Origin: Glandiceps talaboti
Taxonomy: Eukaryota > Hemichordata > Enteropneusta > Spengelidae
Direction of reading: 5' to 3'
DNA length: 64,000 nucleotides
Assembly: GCF_964340395.1 (NCBI RefSeq)
Contig: NC_135564.1
Location: 11,367,391 to 11,431,390 of the forward strand
This document shows, piece by piece, positions 1-64,000 of the stretch. The stretch's first letter is position 1; each line of letters begins with the position of its first letter. A program made the position numbers and the translations under genes. The notes under the pieces were generated by a model, which searched no databases, was not told the origin of the DNA, and was given only the letters and a program-made list of their open reading frames with translations.

Positions 1-78
1 ATGATGATTGTGGTGGCAATGGTGGTGATGGTGGTGATGATGATGGTGATCGTGGTGGTTGTGGTTGTGATGATGATG

Positions 79-110
<32 letters not shown>

Positions 111-134
111 GATGATAATGGTGATGTTGCTGCT

Positions 135-165
<31 letters not shown>

Positions 166-167
166 AT
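1..167. repeat. (ATG)n-type trinucleotide repeat
   Basis: Interrupted ATG/GTG and CTG trinucleotides in the intron before the first gene A exon. The open frame across it is a repeat artefact. Confidence 0.9.
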
Positions 168-188
168 TTCATACTTTGGTATACACAG

Positions 189-16993
<16,805 letters not shown>

Positions 16994-19650
16994 AACATTC
17001 AATTTGATTGGTTCTTAGTAATTCAACCGATAGACCCCTTTCCCTCCAAAATTGGATGAACAACATTCTTGATGTTTTATTACTTTCCTTTGCATACCAA
17101 AAGAGGATTTTTGAAAGATTACTGAGAAATATAATGGTGTTGAACTTCATTGATGTATCGAAGAACTCGGAATAGCAGATCACTACCGTTTGAACAAATT
17201 TCACTGTCAGGAATATTACCGCCAAATGTATGTTAATAAACTCCGTATTTTTTCAGTAGTGAACCACGTTGATGAATTTTGAATATTGTCTTGATTTAAG
17301 GCAGATTCCAGAATTTCAAGTGATAACATTTACCCAAACTTTCTATCCATTTTTTTGCTCTCTTTTAATTTTCATCAAAAATCGAAAAGGTTGAAAATTC
17401 TGAGATCACATCTTTGGAATTTAAGACAAACTCAAATAAACCACGGTTACTTTCAACTATCAATCAGGGCATATAGTCACGTGATTAACAATAATAACCC
17501 ATAAGTGGCTAAGTTTTACAACATTGATATTTCCAAAGCTTTCAACACACAGTTTGATGTACATTTGTAAATTTTAAAATATTATAGAGATATGCATTTA
17601 TAAGGGTTTCATTTAAATGTTGAAATAAAATATCGTGCCAAAATATTATATTGTGACAATCATATTTTGTCTATTGATCAAAGTCTCTATGCACTGCAGG
17701 AGTGACGTAATGAACTTTGGGAGTTATAAACATTACTTAGAAACACAACATCTTGTGAACTCAAAATGTGAGTAAATGAAAAGTGAAATTTATAAATTAT
17801 TTACCTTGAACTCAGGGGCTTGGGATTGGCCATATTTGATACAAAATTTTTTTTTTGCTTTTTTAAAAATATCTTCTCTCTACAAGGTGCTTGGAATAAA
17901 GTAATGATTTGAAAAGCTGGTGATGTGCACGTGCCTTTTTCTAAATCAATTTTAACTGTCTTTTTGTTGTGTAATAAACTTGGCAGCTTTGCTATGGCTA
18001 CCTTATTAATTATTTATGAGTTAGTTCTACCGAGCGCCCTCAACCTCTTCCTCGTCCCCACTCACCGTGAAAAAGGACAAGGAATGAAGCTGACGCTGTT
18101 CCACGCTTGAAATGATACAAAATCTACTAAAATGTAATCTCAATCAGACATTCATGATCGATCCAATTCATGAGTGTTTATCCACTTTTGAAGTGTATGG
18201 AAACTAGGTATACATGAGAAATTAGAAATATTTTTTCAAGATATATAGTATAATTGTTTTCTTCAGCAACGGAGCAAAAGTTACGTCCCAGTTGTGTGAT
18301 ATGGATTTAGTGTTTATTTTGATACTTACATTATGATTTGGTATCATGGTGAAAACGTGAGAAGTCACCTTGAGACATGTTTTTTGTGATATGGAAACTA
18401 TTCAACTACAGAGTGTTACTATACATAACGGTACCTTGCAGTGTCATCTACAAAGATCAAACGTTAAGTTGGCGTGACGTCACGGTAGATAAGCTGATAC
18501 AGAAGAAGCTGAAAGGTCAAAGGTTGAAATCTGGCCATCATGTCACGTTGCAGACCATGGTAGTTGACTTTTCTTATTAAGCAACACAGTCAGATTGACG
18601 ATTTCATACTTATATATCTATAGATAGAGCCTCGTTATGACATTAAACAAATTGATAGCGCGGAAAATAACTGTACTCACACGCCGTCGTGTGATTTATC
18701 GTTCAAAGTCAGTGGTATTAATAAATACAATATCTTTTTCCCAGAAATCTCATATCATTTAGCCGTAGATGTTTTTGTCATGACTTGTTTTCATTCGCTT
18801 AACTCATTCAACTGTCTGAGTTGAGGTTTCCAATCTGCATTGTAATTTTATGTCTTTGGAATGTTATCTCATCTACAGATAACGATTGTGCGACTTATTA
18901 ATACACGTCACTGGGACAGTTACATACTTGACGCCAACCATAGTCCAGGAGTGGATAATGTCAATGCATGTAATTACATACAAATAAAAGAATTTAAATC
19001 GGATGATGAAAAGTTGAAAAAATCACGCAACTTTAAAAAAAATCATGAAAATTTTGCAACAATCTAACCTAGTCATGAGAGTGTATTTACTTTATTTACT
19101 TTAGTGTGTTTACTTTATCAATTTCATTTACTGATAAAAATCGACACATCTTATAGTCTTACGTGTACCACTTACATATACATATATCCATTCTCACAAG
19201 AATACGATTGTTCTACTCAAGCACTGTGAGTCTTGAATGATGCCGTAAAAGAGGCTGATGTTTTACGACAAAGCTTTTGATCGGACATCTTCTGAAAAAA
19301 AATATTTAATTTGTCGTTACTATAATTAAAACGTACATGGGTGTCTGTGTGTCTCACGTGACTATCCTAATCTGTCAATCACATAAGTAGATTTCAAGGT
19401 TATTTGTAATCAGGACACCAAGCTAATTTACGAAATTGGAAAAAAATCAAATATTTTTAAATGTTTCCATTGAATATAACGAACCGGATACATTTTAAGA
19501 TAAAATGTTTATCCTATCTCCACACTTTATGATGTCGATGAATACAAAATATCGTGAAATACCACTTTTTTAAATAAAAATAATGAATTTACACGCTGCT
19601 ACACCTGTTAAAAGTAATGGAATATTCCAAATTTGAGTGTAATGCTAAGT
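16994..19650. other. Intergenic region between genes A and B
   Basis: Contains the gene A 3' UTR and about 2.4 kb of AT-rich DNA with only short spurious open frames. I recognise no gene or transposon here. The last 170 bases before the gene B start are described separately as a promoter-like block. Confidence 0.6.
17235..17240 (+). terminator. Poly(A) signal of gene A
   Basis: AATAAA lies about 240 nt after the gene A stop codon, the first such hexamer in the 3' UTR, so it is the likely cleavage/polyadenylation signal. Confidence 0.6.
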
Positions 19651-19663
19651 GTAAACTTCTTTG

Positions 19664-19827
19664 GAGAGATAACGGTAAGTAAAAGATGAACGATAGGAGA
19701 TTAAAATAGAGGGCGGTGTCTCCGTTTGTGAGTAAGGTAAGGACGTCCCGCTGTGATCTTTTTAATTGTCCTGTCTGCTGGCTCGTCGTTGTGGATGGTG
19801 ATAGTGTTAGAACCAACAATTTTCACC
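19664..19827 (+). promoter_or_regulatory. Gene B promoter / 5' UTR block conserved with gene C
   Basis: Shares with 62305-62452 upstream of gene C an ordered set of words: an A-rich AGTAAA segment, AATAGNGGGCGGTGTC (here GGGCGGTGTC at 19711-19720), GATAGTGTTA and TTTCACCATG at the start codon. Spacing from GGGCGGTGTC to ATG is about 107 bases here and 95 in gene C. Conserved non-coding words flanking paralogous starts suggest the core promoter and 5' UTR; the exact TSS is not determinable. Confidence 0.55.
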
Positions 19828-57070
<37,243 letters not shown>

Positions 57071-57736
57071 AAAGAATCGTTTGTCTTACTTTATGATTTT
57101 AAATACTACTGTCACTAGCTCTTTCAATTGAGATTTTTTTACCTGTGGCTTCAAATCTGAAATCGAAGATTCACAGGTCGTCAAATGTATTCTCACTAAA
57201 TTTTGGATAGTGTAACGAAGTTGACAAATCTTGGTCCCTTAACAATCACATCGGAAATGGAAATGACGCCGTAGGTCAAGCATTGTCATATAGATGGTAC
57301 AAAAGTGGCTGTATTTTACATTTATTTATTAGGTCATTATGTTAATAGACTGTTTCGGCTTGTTTGTAACGTGCAGGGTCATTTTCATTCAAGTTGCAGT
57401 GTGACATTCCTGATCATGTACATGTATTACACCAGTGCACATTTTTACTAAAGAAATTTGTACTTGTTCGGATTGTAGAGGTGACCTTGTTTTTACAGAA
57501 AGACACCTCTATGAGGGGAGTGGATGATGTGTGTGCGGCGGGGAAGGGGGATGTCACTTATTCTATACATTAATGTGATTTAAAAGTGTCGTAAATGGTC
57601 ATGTGGACTATTACTATGACAACTAAATATTTCAAAAAATGATCATTGAAAAAGTCATTTGTGAACGCAAGCTAAAGAAAAAACAGCCTTGGTGACTTAA
57701 TGTACTAGTTGGGTTATTTCCCCCTTTTTTATTGTA

Positions 57737-57761
57737 AATAAATTTCTGTAATAGAAATAAA
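57737..57761 (+). terminator. Poly(A) signals of gene B
   Basis: Two AATAAA hexamers at 57737-57742 and 57756-57761, about 670-690 nt after the stop. No closer AATAAA was noticed, so they probably mark the 3' end. Confidence 0.5.
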
Positions 57762-58122
57762 CCAGAAAAGTTTCATTGCTCATTATTCATCCAGATAATT
57801 AAGGCAATCGAACATTACATCAAGGTGTTGCTTAGACTGGTTTGGAAAAGTCTTGTCCAAACACTTGTCATCTCGACCCCCATTATAAAATATGGTTAGG
57901 TTCACTTGGCACCCAATTCTGGAATATGTGCTGTAGAAGAAATACATAATTATTTTGATATTCTACACCCTGATAATTAGCCGGACGGGGACTTATGGAT
58001 TGGGTTCTGTGTGTCCGTCTGTCCAATCAGAGCCATTTCTTGGAGATGCCTGGACTGATTTTTTTAGCTCAACTGAACTGAGGACCAGTAGTGCTATAGG
58101 GATTGCCCGGCGTCTGTCTGTC

Positions 58123-58158
<36 letters not shown>

Positions 58159-58419
58159 CAACTTAAAGTCAAAAACCGCTGAACTGATTACCATGATATT
58201 TGGTGGGTCCATTACCTTGGGTGTCTAGTTGGAAAATTGTTCAAATCAAAATGATCGCGTCACAGGTGTGATTTGGGTCAAAAAATGTGATTTTTGGTCA
58301 AAAACTTATATCTCAAAAAGTACTTGGTCACCGAGACTCAAACTTGGTGAGATGTTTCGAAAAAATTCTGCAGATTTTCTTCAAAACATTTTGAGGAAAT
58401 TGGTCCTAGCGACCATGAC

Positions 58420-58990
58420 CACGCACTTAGCAACAACCAAATGGCAGTATATTTTGGTCAAATAACATCTGGTAGGCAAATGAGTAAACGTTCAAAAAAT
58501 GTATGCAAATACCCTAGCAGCAATGGCACGCCCATAGCAACAGCCAAACCGTTGTGTATTTCACAAAGATAACAGGGATTAATAGACAATTGAATAAACA
58601 TTCAAAAAATGTATGTAAATTTGCCTAGCAACAAGACCACGCCCATAGCAACAGCCAAATAATCACGTATATTGCAAAGATAACAGGAATAGAAAGACAA
58701 ATGACTAAACATTCAAAAATGTATGCAAATGTGCCTAGTAATAAGACCACGCCCATAGCAACAGCCAAATGGTCACATATAGTGCAATGATAACAACGGA
58801 TTAATAGACAATTGAATAAACATTCAAAATGTATGTAAATATGCCTAGCAAAAGACCACGCCCATATCAACAGCCATATGATCACGCATATTGCAAAGAT
58901 AATATCAGGAATTCATACACAAGTGAACAAAAACATACAAAAATGTATGCAAATATATCTAACAACATGACGACGCCCATAGCAACAGCC
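58420..58990. repeat. Degenerate tandem repeat, about 110-bp period
   Basis: The phrase CCATAGCAACAGCC recurs near 58531, 58642, 58752, 58862 (one change) and 58976 at 110-114 bp steps, with AACATTCAAAAATGTATG between. At least five units. The upstream part (58010-58400) has a related interspersed-repeat flavour (TGTCTGTCTG, TGGTCA motifs). Confidence 0.75.
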
Positions 58991-59149
58991 AAATGATAGC
59001 ATATATAGTAAAGATAGCAACATGTTTGGATAGGCAACTGGATAGTCATTCAACAAATGAACACTTCTTGTTAGCATGGACTACCATATGGATAAACGTT
59101 TTTAAAAAATGTGCAGTTGTGCTACAACGCCATTGGCGGTATTTTTCAA

Positions 59150-59880
59150 ACTTGGTACAGGGGCAACATACTATGGCATACATATGCACGTCAATTTGTT
59201 TTATGATACAATCCAATATGGCTGCCTAGCAGCCCTTTTGATGGCGAATTTTCCCTGTCCAAAGCCATAACTCGGACATACTTGAACAGATCTCATTCAA
59301 AGTTGGTATTAGCAGTGTTCTATGACATACATGTGCATATTCTTTGTTGTTGTGATACAATCCAATATGGCCGCCTGGCAGCCATTTTGTTTGCGAATTT
59401 TCCATGTCCAAAGCCATAACTCAGACATGCTTGAACAGATCTCATTCAAAGTTGGCATTAGTACAGTGTTCTGTGACATACATGTGCATATCGATTTTCG
59501 TCATGATACAATCCAATATGGCTGCCTGGCAGCCATTTTGTTTGCAAATTTTCCCTGTCCAAAGCCATAACTCAGACATGCTTGAACAGATCACATTCAA
59601 AGTTGGTATTAGCACATTGTTCTATGACATACATGTGCATATAGATTTTCGTTGTTATACGATCCAATATGGCTGCCTGGCAGCCATTTTGTTTGTGAAT
59701 TTTCCCTGTCCAAAGCCATAACTCAGACATGCTTGAACAGATCTCATTCAAAGTTGGTACTAGCACAATGTTCTATGACATACATGTGCATATCCATTTT
59801 CGTCATGATACAATCCGATATGACTGTCTGGCAGCCATTTTGTTTGCAAATTTTCCCTGTCCAAAGCCATAACTTGAGCA
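59150..59880. repeat. Tandem repeat, about 150-bp period, five units
   Basis: ATCCAATATG-type phrases start at 59211, 59360, 59511, 59662 and 59813, a step of 149-151 bp, each followed by GCAGCCATTTTGTTTG and CCAAAGCCATAACTC. High unit identity indicates recent array growth. Open frames in it repeat with the unit and are not a gene. Confidence 0.85.
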
Positions 59881-60671
59881 GAGTAGTGATATCAAAAACA
59901 ACCATATGAGGCCAAACAACATTAACCAGGTTTGAAAATGGCAACATAAACTGCCAGTTCCTTAAAACCCAATCATAGCGGGGAGTATGTCATTTTCAAT
60001 GATTTGTTAAATTGATAGATCCAGTAGTTGTTTTCGTGTATGTAAATAATGGTATGGGTAGCAGAGTGAGAGTGAGAGAGTGTCTGTATTTGTGACAAAT
60101 ATTGTGTCCCTCTCAACAATACCGGTACCCCTTCTACTGAGCTATAAATATAAATAACTCGTTGTCTACATGTATATATGTATAAAACGCATCAGCAATA
60201 TAAATAGTATGATCAATGTGTTGTAGTCGAAGTCAGCCATTTCTTGGGTCTTGAAGGCTCTGTAATTAATGTTGGAGTTAGAAAATGTCCGATTTTTGGC
60301 ATGTAAAGTGTAATTTAACAGAAAAATTCCACCCCCACTCTGTGATTCAGATCTGAATTGCTTCCATCTGTTTGTGTTAATGTTACAGGGATTGTAGCGT
60401 TGCATTCAGTTAAACATCGGAACTAAAAAGCGCATAAAAACAAGAAAAACCCTCAAAATCACACAAAAAACCACGTTATAATTATTGAAGCCTTATGTTT
60501 AGGGTAGAGGGCGCTGTAACTTTGGAATGTTACGCTGGGTCCATTGTTTCACAAATCAAGTCTGAAACCAGATTAATAGCGAACTATCGTTGTTAGTGAT
60601 TTAGAGCGACTATATTTTGCTGTATGAAGCTCCTATTAAATATAAGCTTATATGTATTTACACTGGTACTA

Positions 60672-61038
60672 ACAAACTAGAGTGACCATAGAGTTTCAAT
60701 TAGGTCCCATGTTTTTCTTAACGTCTCGTATAACATTTTTTGCTACAAATTACACTAACAAAATTACAGAGAGTATAATAGCGCGCACGCACGTAAAATG
60801 TAAAAAAATTCTCATTGTGAACACAAATAATTTGTTTTGTGTTTGAATCTTCATTGTCTCCGATCCTTTGAGAGTGATGTTGACTTGTATTCACAGTGAG
60901 ATAAAATGCCACGGTATCATATTTGGTACTTGACAGTTATCAGTTTCTGTATATTTTTGTGTAATTTATAACAAATTAGTAGTGAGACTTTAAAAATATC
61001 TTTCCGCATAAATAACTCAATCGTCACTCTAGTTTTGT
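60672..61038. mobile_element. MITE family 1, copy 4
   Basis: ACAAACTAGAGTGACCATAG at the left, TCGTCACTCTAGTTTTGT at the right, internal GCGCGCACGCACGTAAAA. Intergenic, between genes B and C. The right TA is not clear. Confidence 0.72.
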
Positions 61039-62304
61039 TGTTTTTTTGACTGCTTGAAATCACAACAGAAGATAACATTGTGGGCGTCTTAGCTTATTTC
61101 GAGACTGAGGGTTACTATAACTGTTACACGTAATCTTATCAAATGTCGGTATCGAAAAGATAAGTTGGCCTTCTCTATTTATGAAACGTCTAATCACCAC
61201 TTCTGGAACAATCGCTCAGCTTCTTTTTGCTCGCTTGGTTCTCAAGGTTCGCCGATTAGTATCCTACTAGTTGTCAGCATTGTTACTGTTATTATTAAAA
61301 ATGAGTTCTTGTGCAACTGTTCCCGTTGTACCATTATGATATTTTAGCATCAACCTTACGTACCCTCCTGTTCTGTACTTCCGGTCATGAACTAAACAAC
61401 GACCATGTCTGATGTTATCGAATGTGATGACATCGATCACAGGAGAGGACGTTTGAGTGACAAAGGATCACCCATTTCGTATATCGTTAATTAGGGGGCA
61501 TCGACGATATTCTTTACAACTTCAAAATGAGTACATAGTAGAAATAATTATATTTTATAAAGTTTCAATTGTAAATAATCAAATAAAGTCTACTTTCATT
61601 GAGTCTGTAGTTTATAGTACCATAGATCATTTACATAATCGCGTCACGCATTTGCCGTGACTCAGCGAGATTTTAATCGTATCCAGAGAGGCTAATCCAA
61701 TTTCTAGCGAGGTGTTAGAGGGATTCTTACCGGCTTTGTCTCAAAGAAATGCCGGCAGAGGCGTGTCCTATTCGTTGAGGGTATATGATAGTACGAATTT
61801 CAGTATACTTAGTTGTGTTTCCACTAAGATAAAAAACTTAAATGTCAGTAAAGCAACAATTTTTTTTTTCATTTTTCAATTTGATTGAAAGAGTCGCATC
61901 TAGTCCCATTAAAGTACTGTGCAATTTTCACATGGATTGTGGCCCTTTCTCGCAAAATGTTCCCAGTATAGAGAGAAATGTGAGCACCATCAAAGCTACA
62001 GTAACTTAATTATACTTATTTCGAGCAAGTCTCTCTTAAACTCGTAATGATAGCAAATAGCGCCTGTTATCATAGAGTGAAAATGACGAAGTTTTGCACT
62101 CGAAAGCTCAGTTCATCAAATCATGTAGTGCGTGTTAAATTTCCAATACTCTTTCTCCAAAGCAGTTACTGTATGTGACAGTGCATTGTTTTGATAGGTT
62201 CTCCTTGTTCGATTATTTACGTATCCTTATCACTATACTATAATAGACTCAAGATTTGAAGATTTCATCTAATCACGGTTTCTTACACAGAAGATAACCA
62301 GGGG

Positions 62305-62452
62305 GAGATATAAAAACTAGCAGTAAACAAAAAGAGTATAGAATAGTGGGCGGTGTCGGTGGTACCGGTCGGGACGGAAAACTTGAATATAAACTGAGTT
62401 CCATATTGTGGATATTATTGTGGCGATAGTGTTAAAGTTGACAAGTTTCACC
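62305..62452 (+). promoter_or_regulatory. Gene C promoter / 5' UTR block
   Basis: A TATA-like TATAAAAA at 62309-62316 is followed about 31 bases later by GGGCGGTGTC (62348-62357), then GATAGTGTTA and TTTCACCATG. The last three words recur in the same order before gene B. The TATA-like word is clearer here than in gene B. Confidence 0.55.
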
Positions 62453-63971
62453 ATGAACAATATCCTGGGGAGTGTAATATTTCTTTTGACCTTTTCGACA
62501 GGTAGGTTGTATGCAAATTGTTTTCCTTTTAGCAGAAATTACAGGACTGGAGCGTTTTTGGGATTTACTGCATATTTGTGAACGTACATTATTTCATTTT
62601 CAGGTACTGTAAATTGCATTATATGCTATTTAGTATATCACCCTTCTCGCATCTGTGTTTCCAAGAAGACTGTGTTATGAGTGAAATTTTATGTGCACAG
62701 AAATTGTAAAACGCGGTACATAGATAGTAGTGACAAATGACGTAACATCTAACTCTAGTTTGGCTAGAAAATATCCTGGGGACTGCACGACGTGTATTTC
62801 CCTTATGAGCGACTATAAAATGAGCACCTTATGGAATAATATGTTTGGCAATGGCATAAAAGGAAAACGCAAAATTATGAACGATACTCTCTGAGAATCT
62901 GAGAATAGTTAATGCTAATTTCATATTAATTACATAATTTTCAGAATATCATGATGGCTAATTGTCACCTGTAGAATTAACTCTTATGGTGACGTCATAA
63001 TTTCAATTATAGTTGAGAAAGTATAAGTTGTACATGCCATCCAAGTTGAACCAAGGGGAGTTTAAAAAAATGTTATTTTATAGAACCATTTTTATCATAT
63101 TAATCTGCGTATACACTAAGTGAAAATCAACTGAATATGTTGTGTTATTCACAGTGTATTCACAGACTATGAGATGCCCATCTGGTTGGCACATGTACAA
63201 TGATCGTTGTTTTCAAGCATTTGACCAAGACGGCTCAGTGAGTTGGTCTGATGCTGAAGACAGGTGTGAAAACTTAGGAGGATACCTTGCTGTCGTTGAC
63301 TCATTGGATGTAAATGTAAGTGACTATAGATCTACTATAAACCATTTCGTTTTTAAACAGGCACTAACTGCAACAAGGACATTTTTTACTAAAATAATCA
63401 AATTACTTGTAAAAAAAAAAAAAAAAAAAAAAAGACTTATAAATCGTCAGTATTATCCGTAGGTGGTGTAGCGACAATTTTAAATCTTGAGCGAAAGCTT
63501 GGTTTTGGATAAGTCATAAAACTGCACTAGTTTGTAAATGTAGTATCACTTTTCGATCAGACAACCGCAAACCTATTCACTGAAAATTGTTAAAGTAACA
63601 ATAATTAGACATGCTACTTAGTGGTCGATCTTGTCCGCAAATAGCTAGTGCAGTGATAGGTTGAAGTCGTGTTCGCCGTTGAGGGCGCTGACTGCAAAAA
63701 TACGTTCAAAGTATACGATATTAGGAGTAAGTTATTTTATGTAGTAAAACATTTTTAAAAAACCCAAATATTCCAATTGCAGCCAGTGTAGTTAAAAAAA
63801 GCGTATCGAAAATCGTAAAATAATTTTTGTATTTTTCTACCTTATATTCCAGGAATTTTTAGTGTCGATAGCAAATCTAAGCACTCATTACTATTGGATT
63901 GGTTTGCATGATATCGGTACTGAGGGTACATTTGTGTGGGTAGATGGAACGCCGTATGATCCAGCCCAAGC
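62453..63971 (+). CDS. Gene C: 5' start of a third multi-CTLD receptor (continues beyond window)
   Basis: Exon 1 62453-62501 (49 nt, MNNILGSVIFLLTFST), exon 2 63155-63315 and exon 3 63853-63971 match gene B exons 1-3 in phase (1,0,2) and nearly in length. The signal peptide probably ends at VYS before Q. Motifs: MRCPSGWHMYNDRCF, GGYLAVVDS, YWIGLHDIGTEG. Exon 4, carrying the EPN/WND part, is right of the window. Confidence 0.88.
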
Positions 63972-64000
63972 GTATGTAACATTTATGTTCGCAACTGTCC

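Larger units (their letters stand above)
57071..62300. other. Intergenic region between genes B and C
   Basis: Holds the gene B 3' UTR, the two tandem-repeat arrays at 58420-58990 and 59150-59880, and one MITE at about 60672-61038. The remainder (59900-60650, 61050-62300) is AT-rich with no recognisable gene. Confidence 0.6.

Noticed and set aside
17925-19067. Small open frames between genes A and B
   Set aside because: Short, without conserved motifs or splice context; expected by chance in AT-rich DNA.
58625-59947. Several open frames on both strands in the B-C intergenic region
   Set aside because: Each repeats with the 110- or 150-bp unit; no domain and no consistent frame.

Overview
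The window is animal nuclear DNA. It has long AT-rich introns with GT-AG borders, abundant microsatellites, many small non-autonomous transposons and an intron-nested tRNA gene. It looks like a marine invertebrate (lophotrochozoan, or invertebrate deuterostome such as a hemichordate or cephalochordate). I cannot name the species from sequence alone.

All recognisable protein-coding content is one tandem, head-to-tail, plus-strand family of very large C-type lectin-domain (CTLD) transmembrane receptors with a mannose-receptor-like plan. Gene A (189-16993) is the 3' part of one copy: 23 exons, 7 CTLDs, a transmembrane helix and a short tail. Gene B (19828-57070) appears complete: 43 exons whose phases all chain, giving 6,231 nt or about 2,076 aa. 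Its order is signal peptide, 5 CTLDs, a PAN/apple domain, 7 more CTLDs, stalk, transmembrane helix, tail. Gene C (62453 to the window end) is the 5' start of a third copy: signal peptide and first CTLD exons. A and B correspond exon by exon over the last 22 exons of B, many with identical lengths, so they arose by tandem duplication.

The most unusual protein feature is a farnesoic-acid-O-methyltransferase-like domain (Methyltransf_FA type). It sits on one 435-nt phase 1-1 exon spliced into the middle of a CTLD, between the second helix and the WIG strand, in both A and B. The most unusual non-protein feature is in the intron between CTLD5 and the PAN exon of gene B (35778-38798). There a Harbinger-like TIR element holds (TA)n tracts and two near-perfect long palindromes, each carrying hammerhead-ribozyme cores on both strands.

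Intergenic regions: 16994-19827 (A to B) has a poly(A) signal and, at its end, a promoter-like block shared with gene C. 57071-62452 (B to C) has poly(A) signals, two families of degenerate tandem repeats (about 110 bp and 150 bp periods), a MITE and the gene C promoter block. Introns hold microsatellites (often touching splice sites), at least four copies of one TA-target MITE family, other foldback elements, exon-derived duplications and an antisense tRNA-Leu(CAG) gene.

The three genes probably encode cell-surface, calcium-dependent glycan-binding receptors. Most CTLDs keep EPN and WND motifs (mannose-type), some have lost them, and one homologous CTLD is QPD in A but EPN in B, suggesting ligand diversification after duplication.
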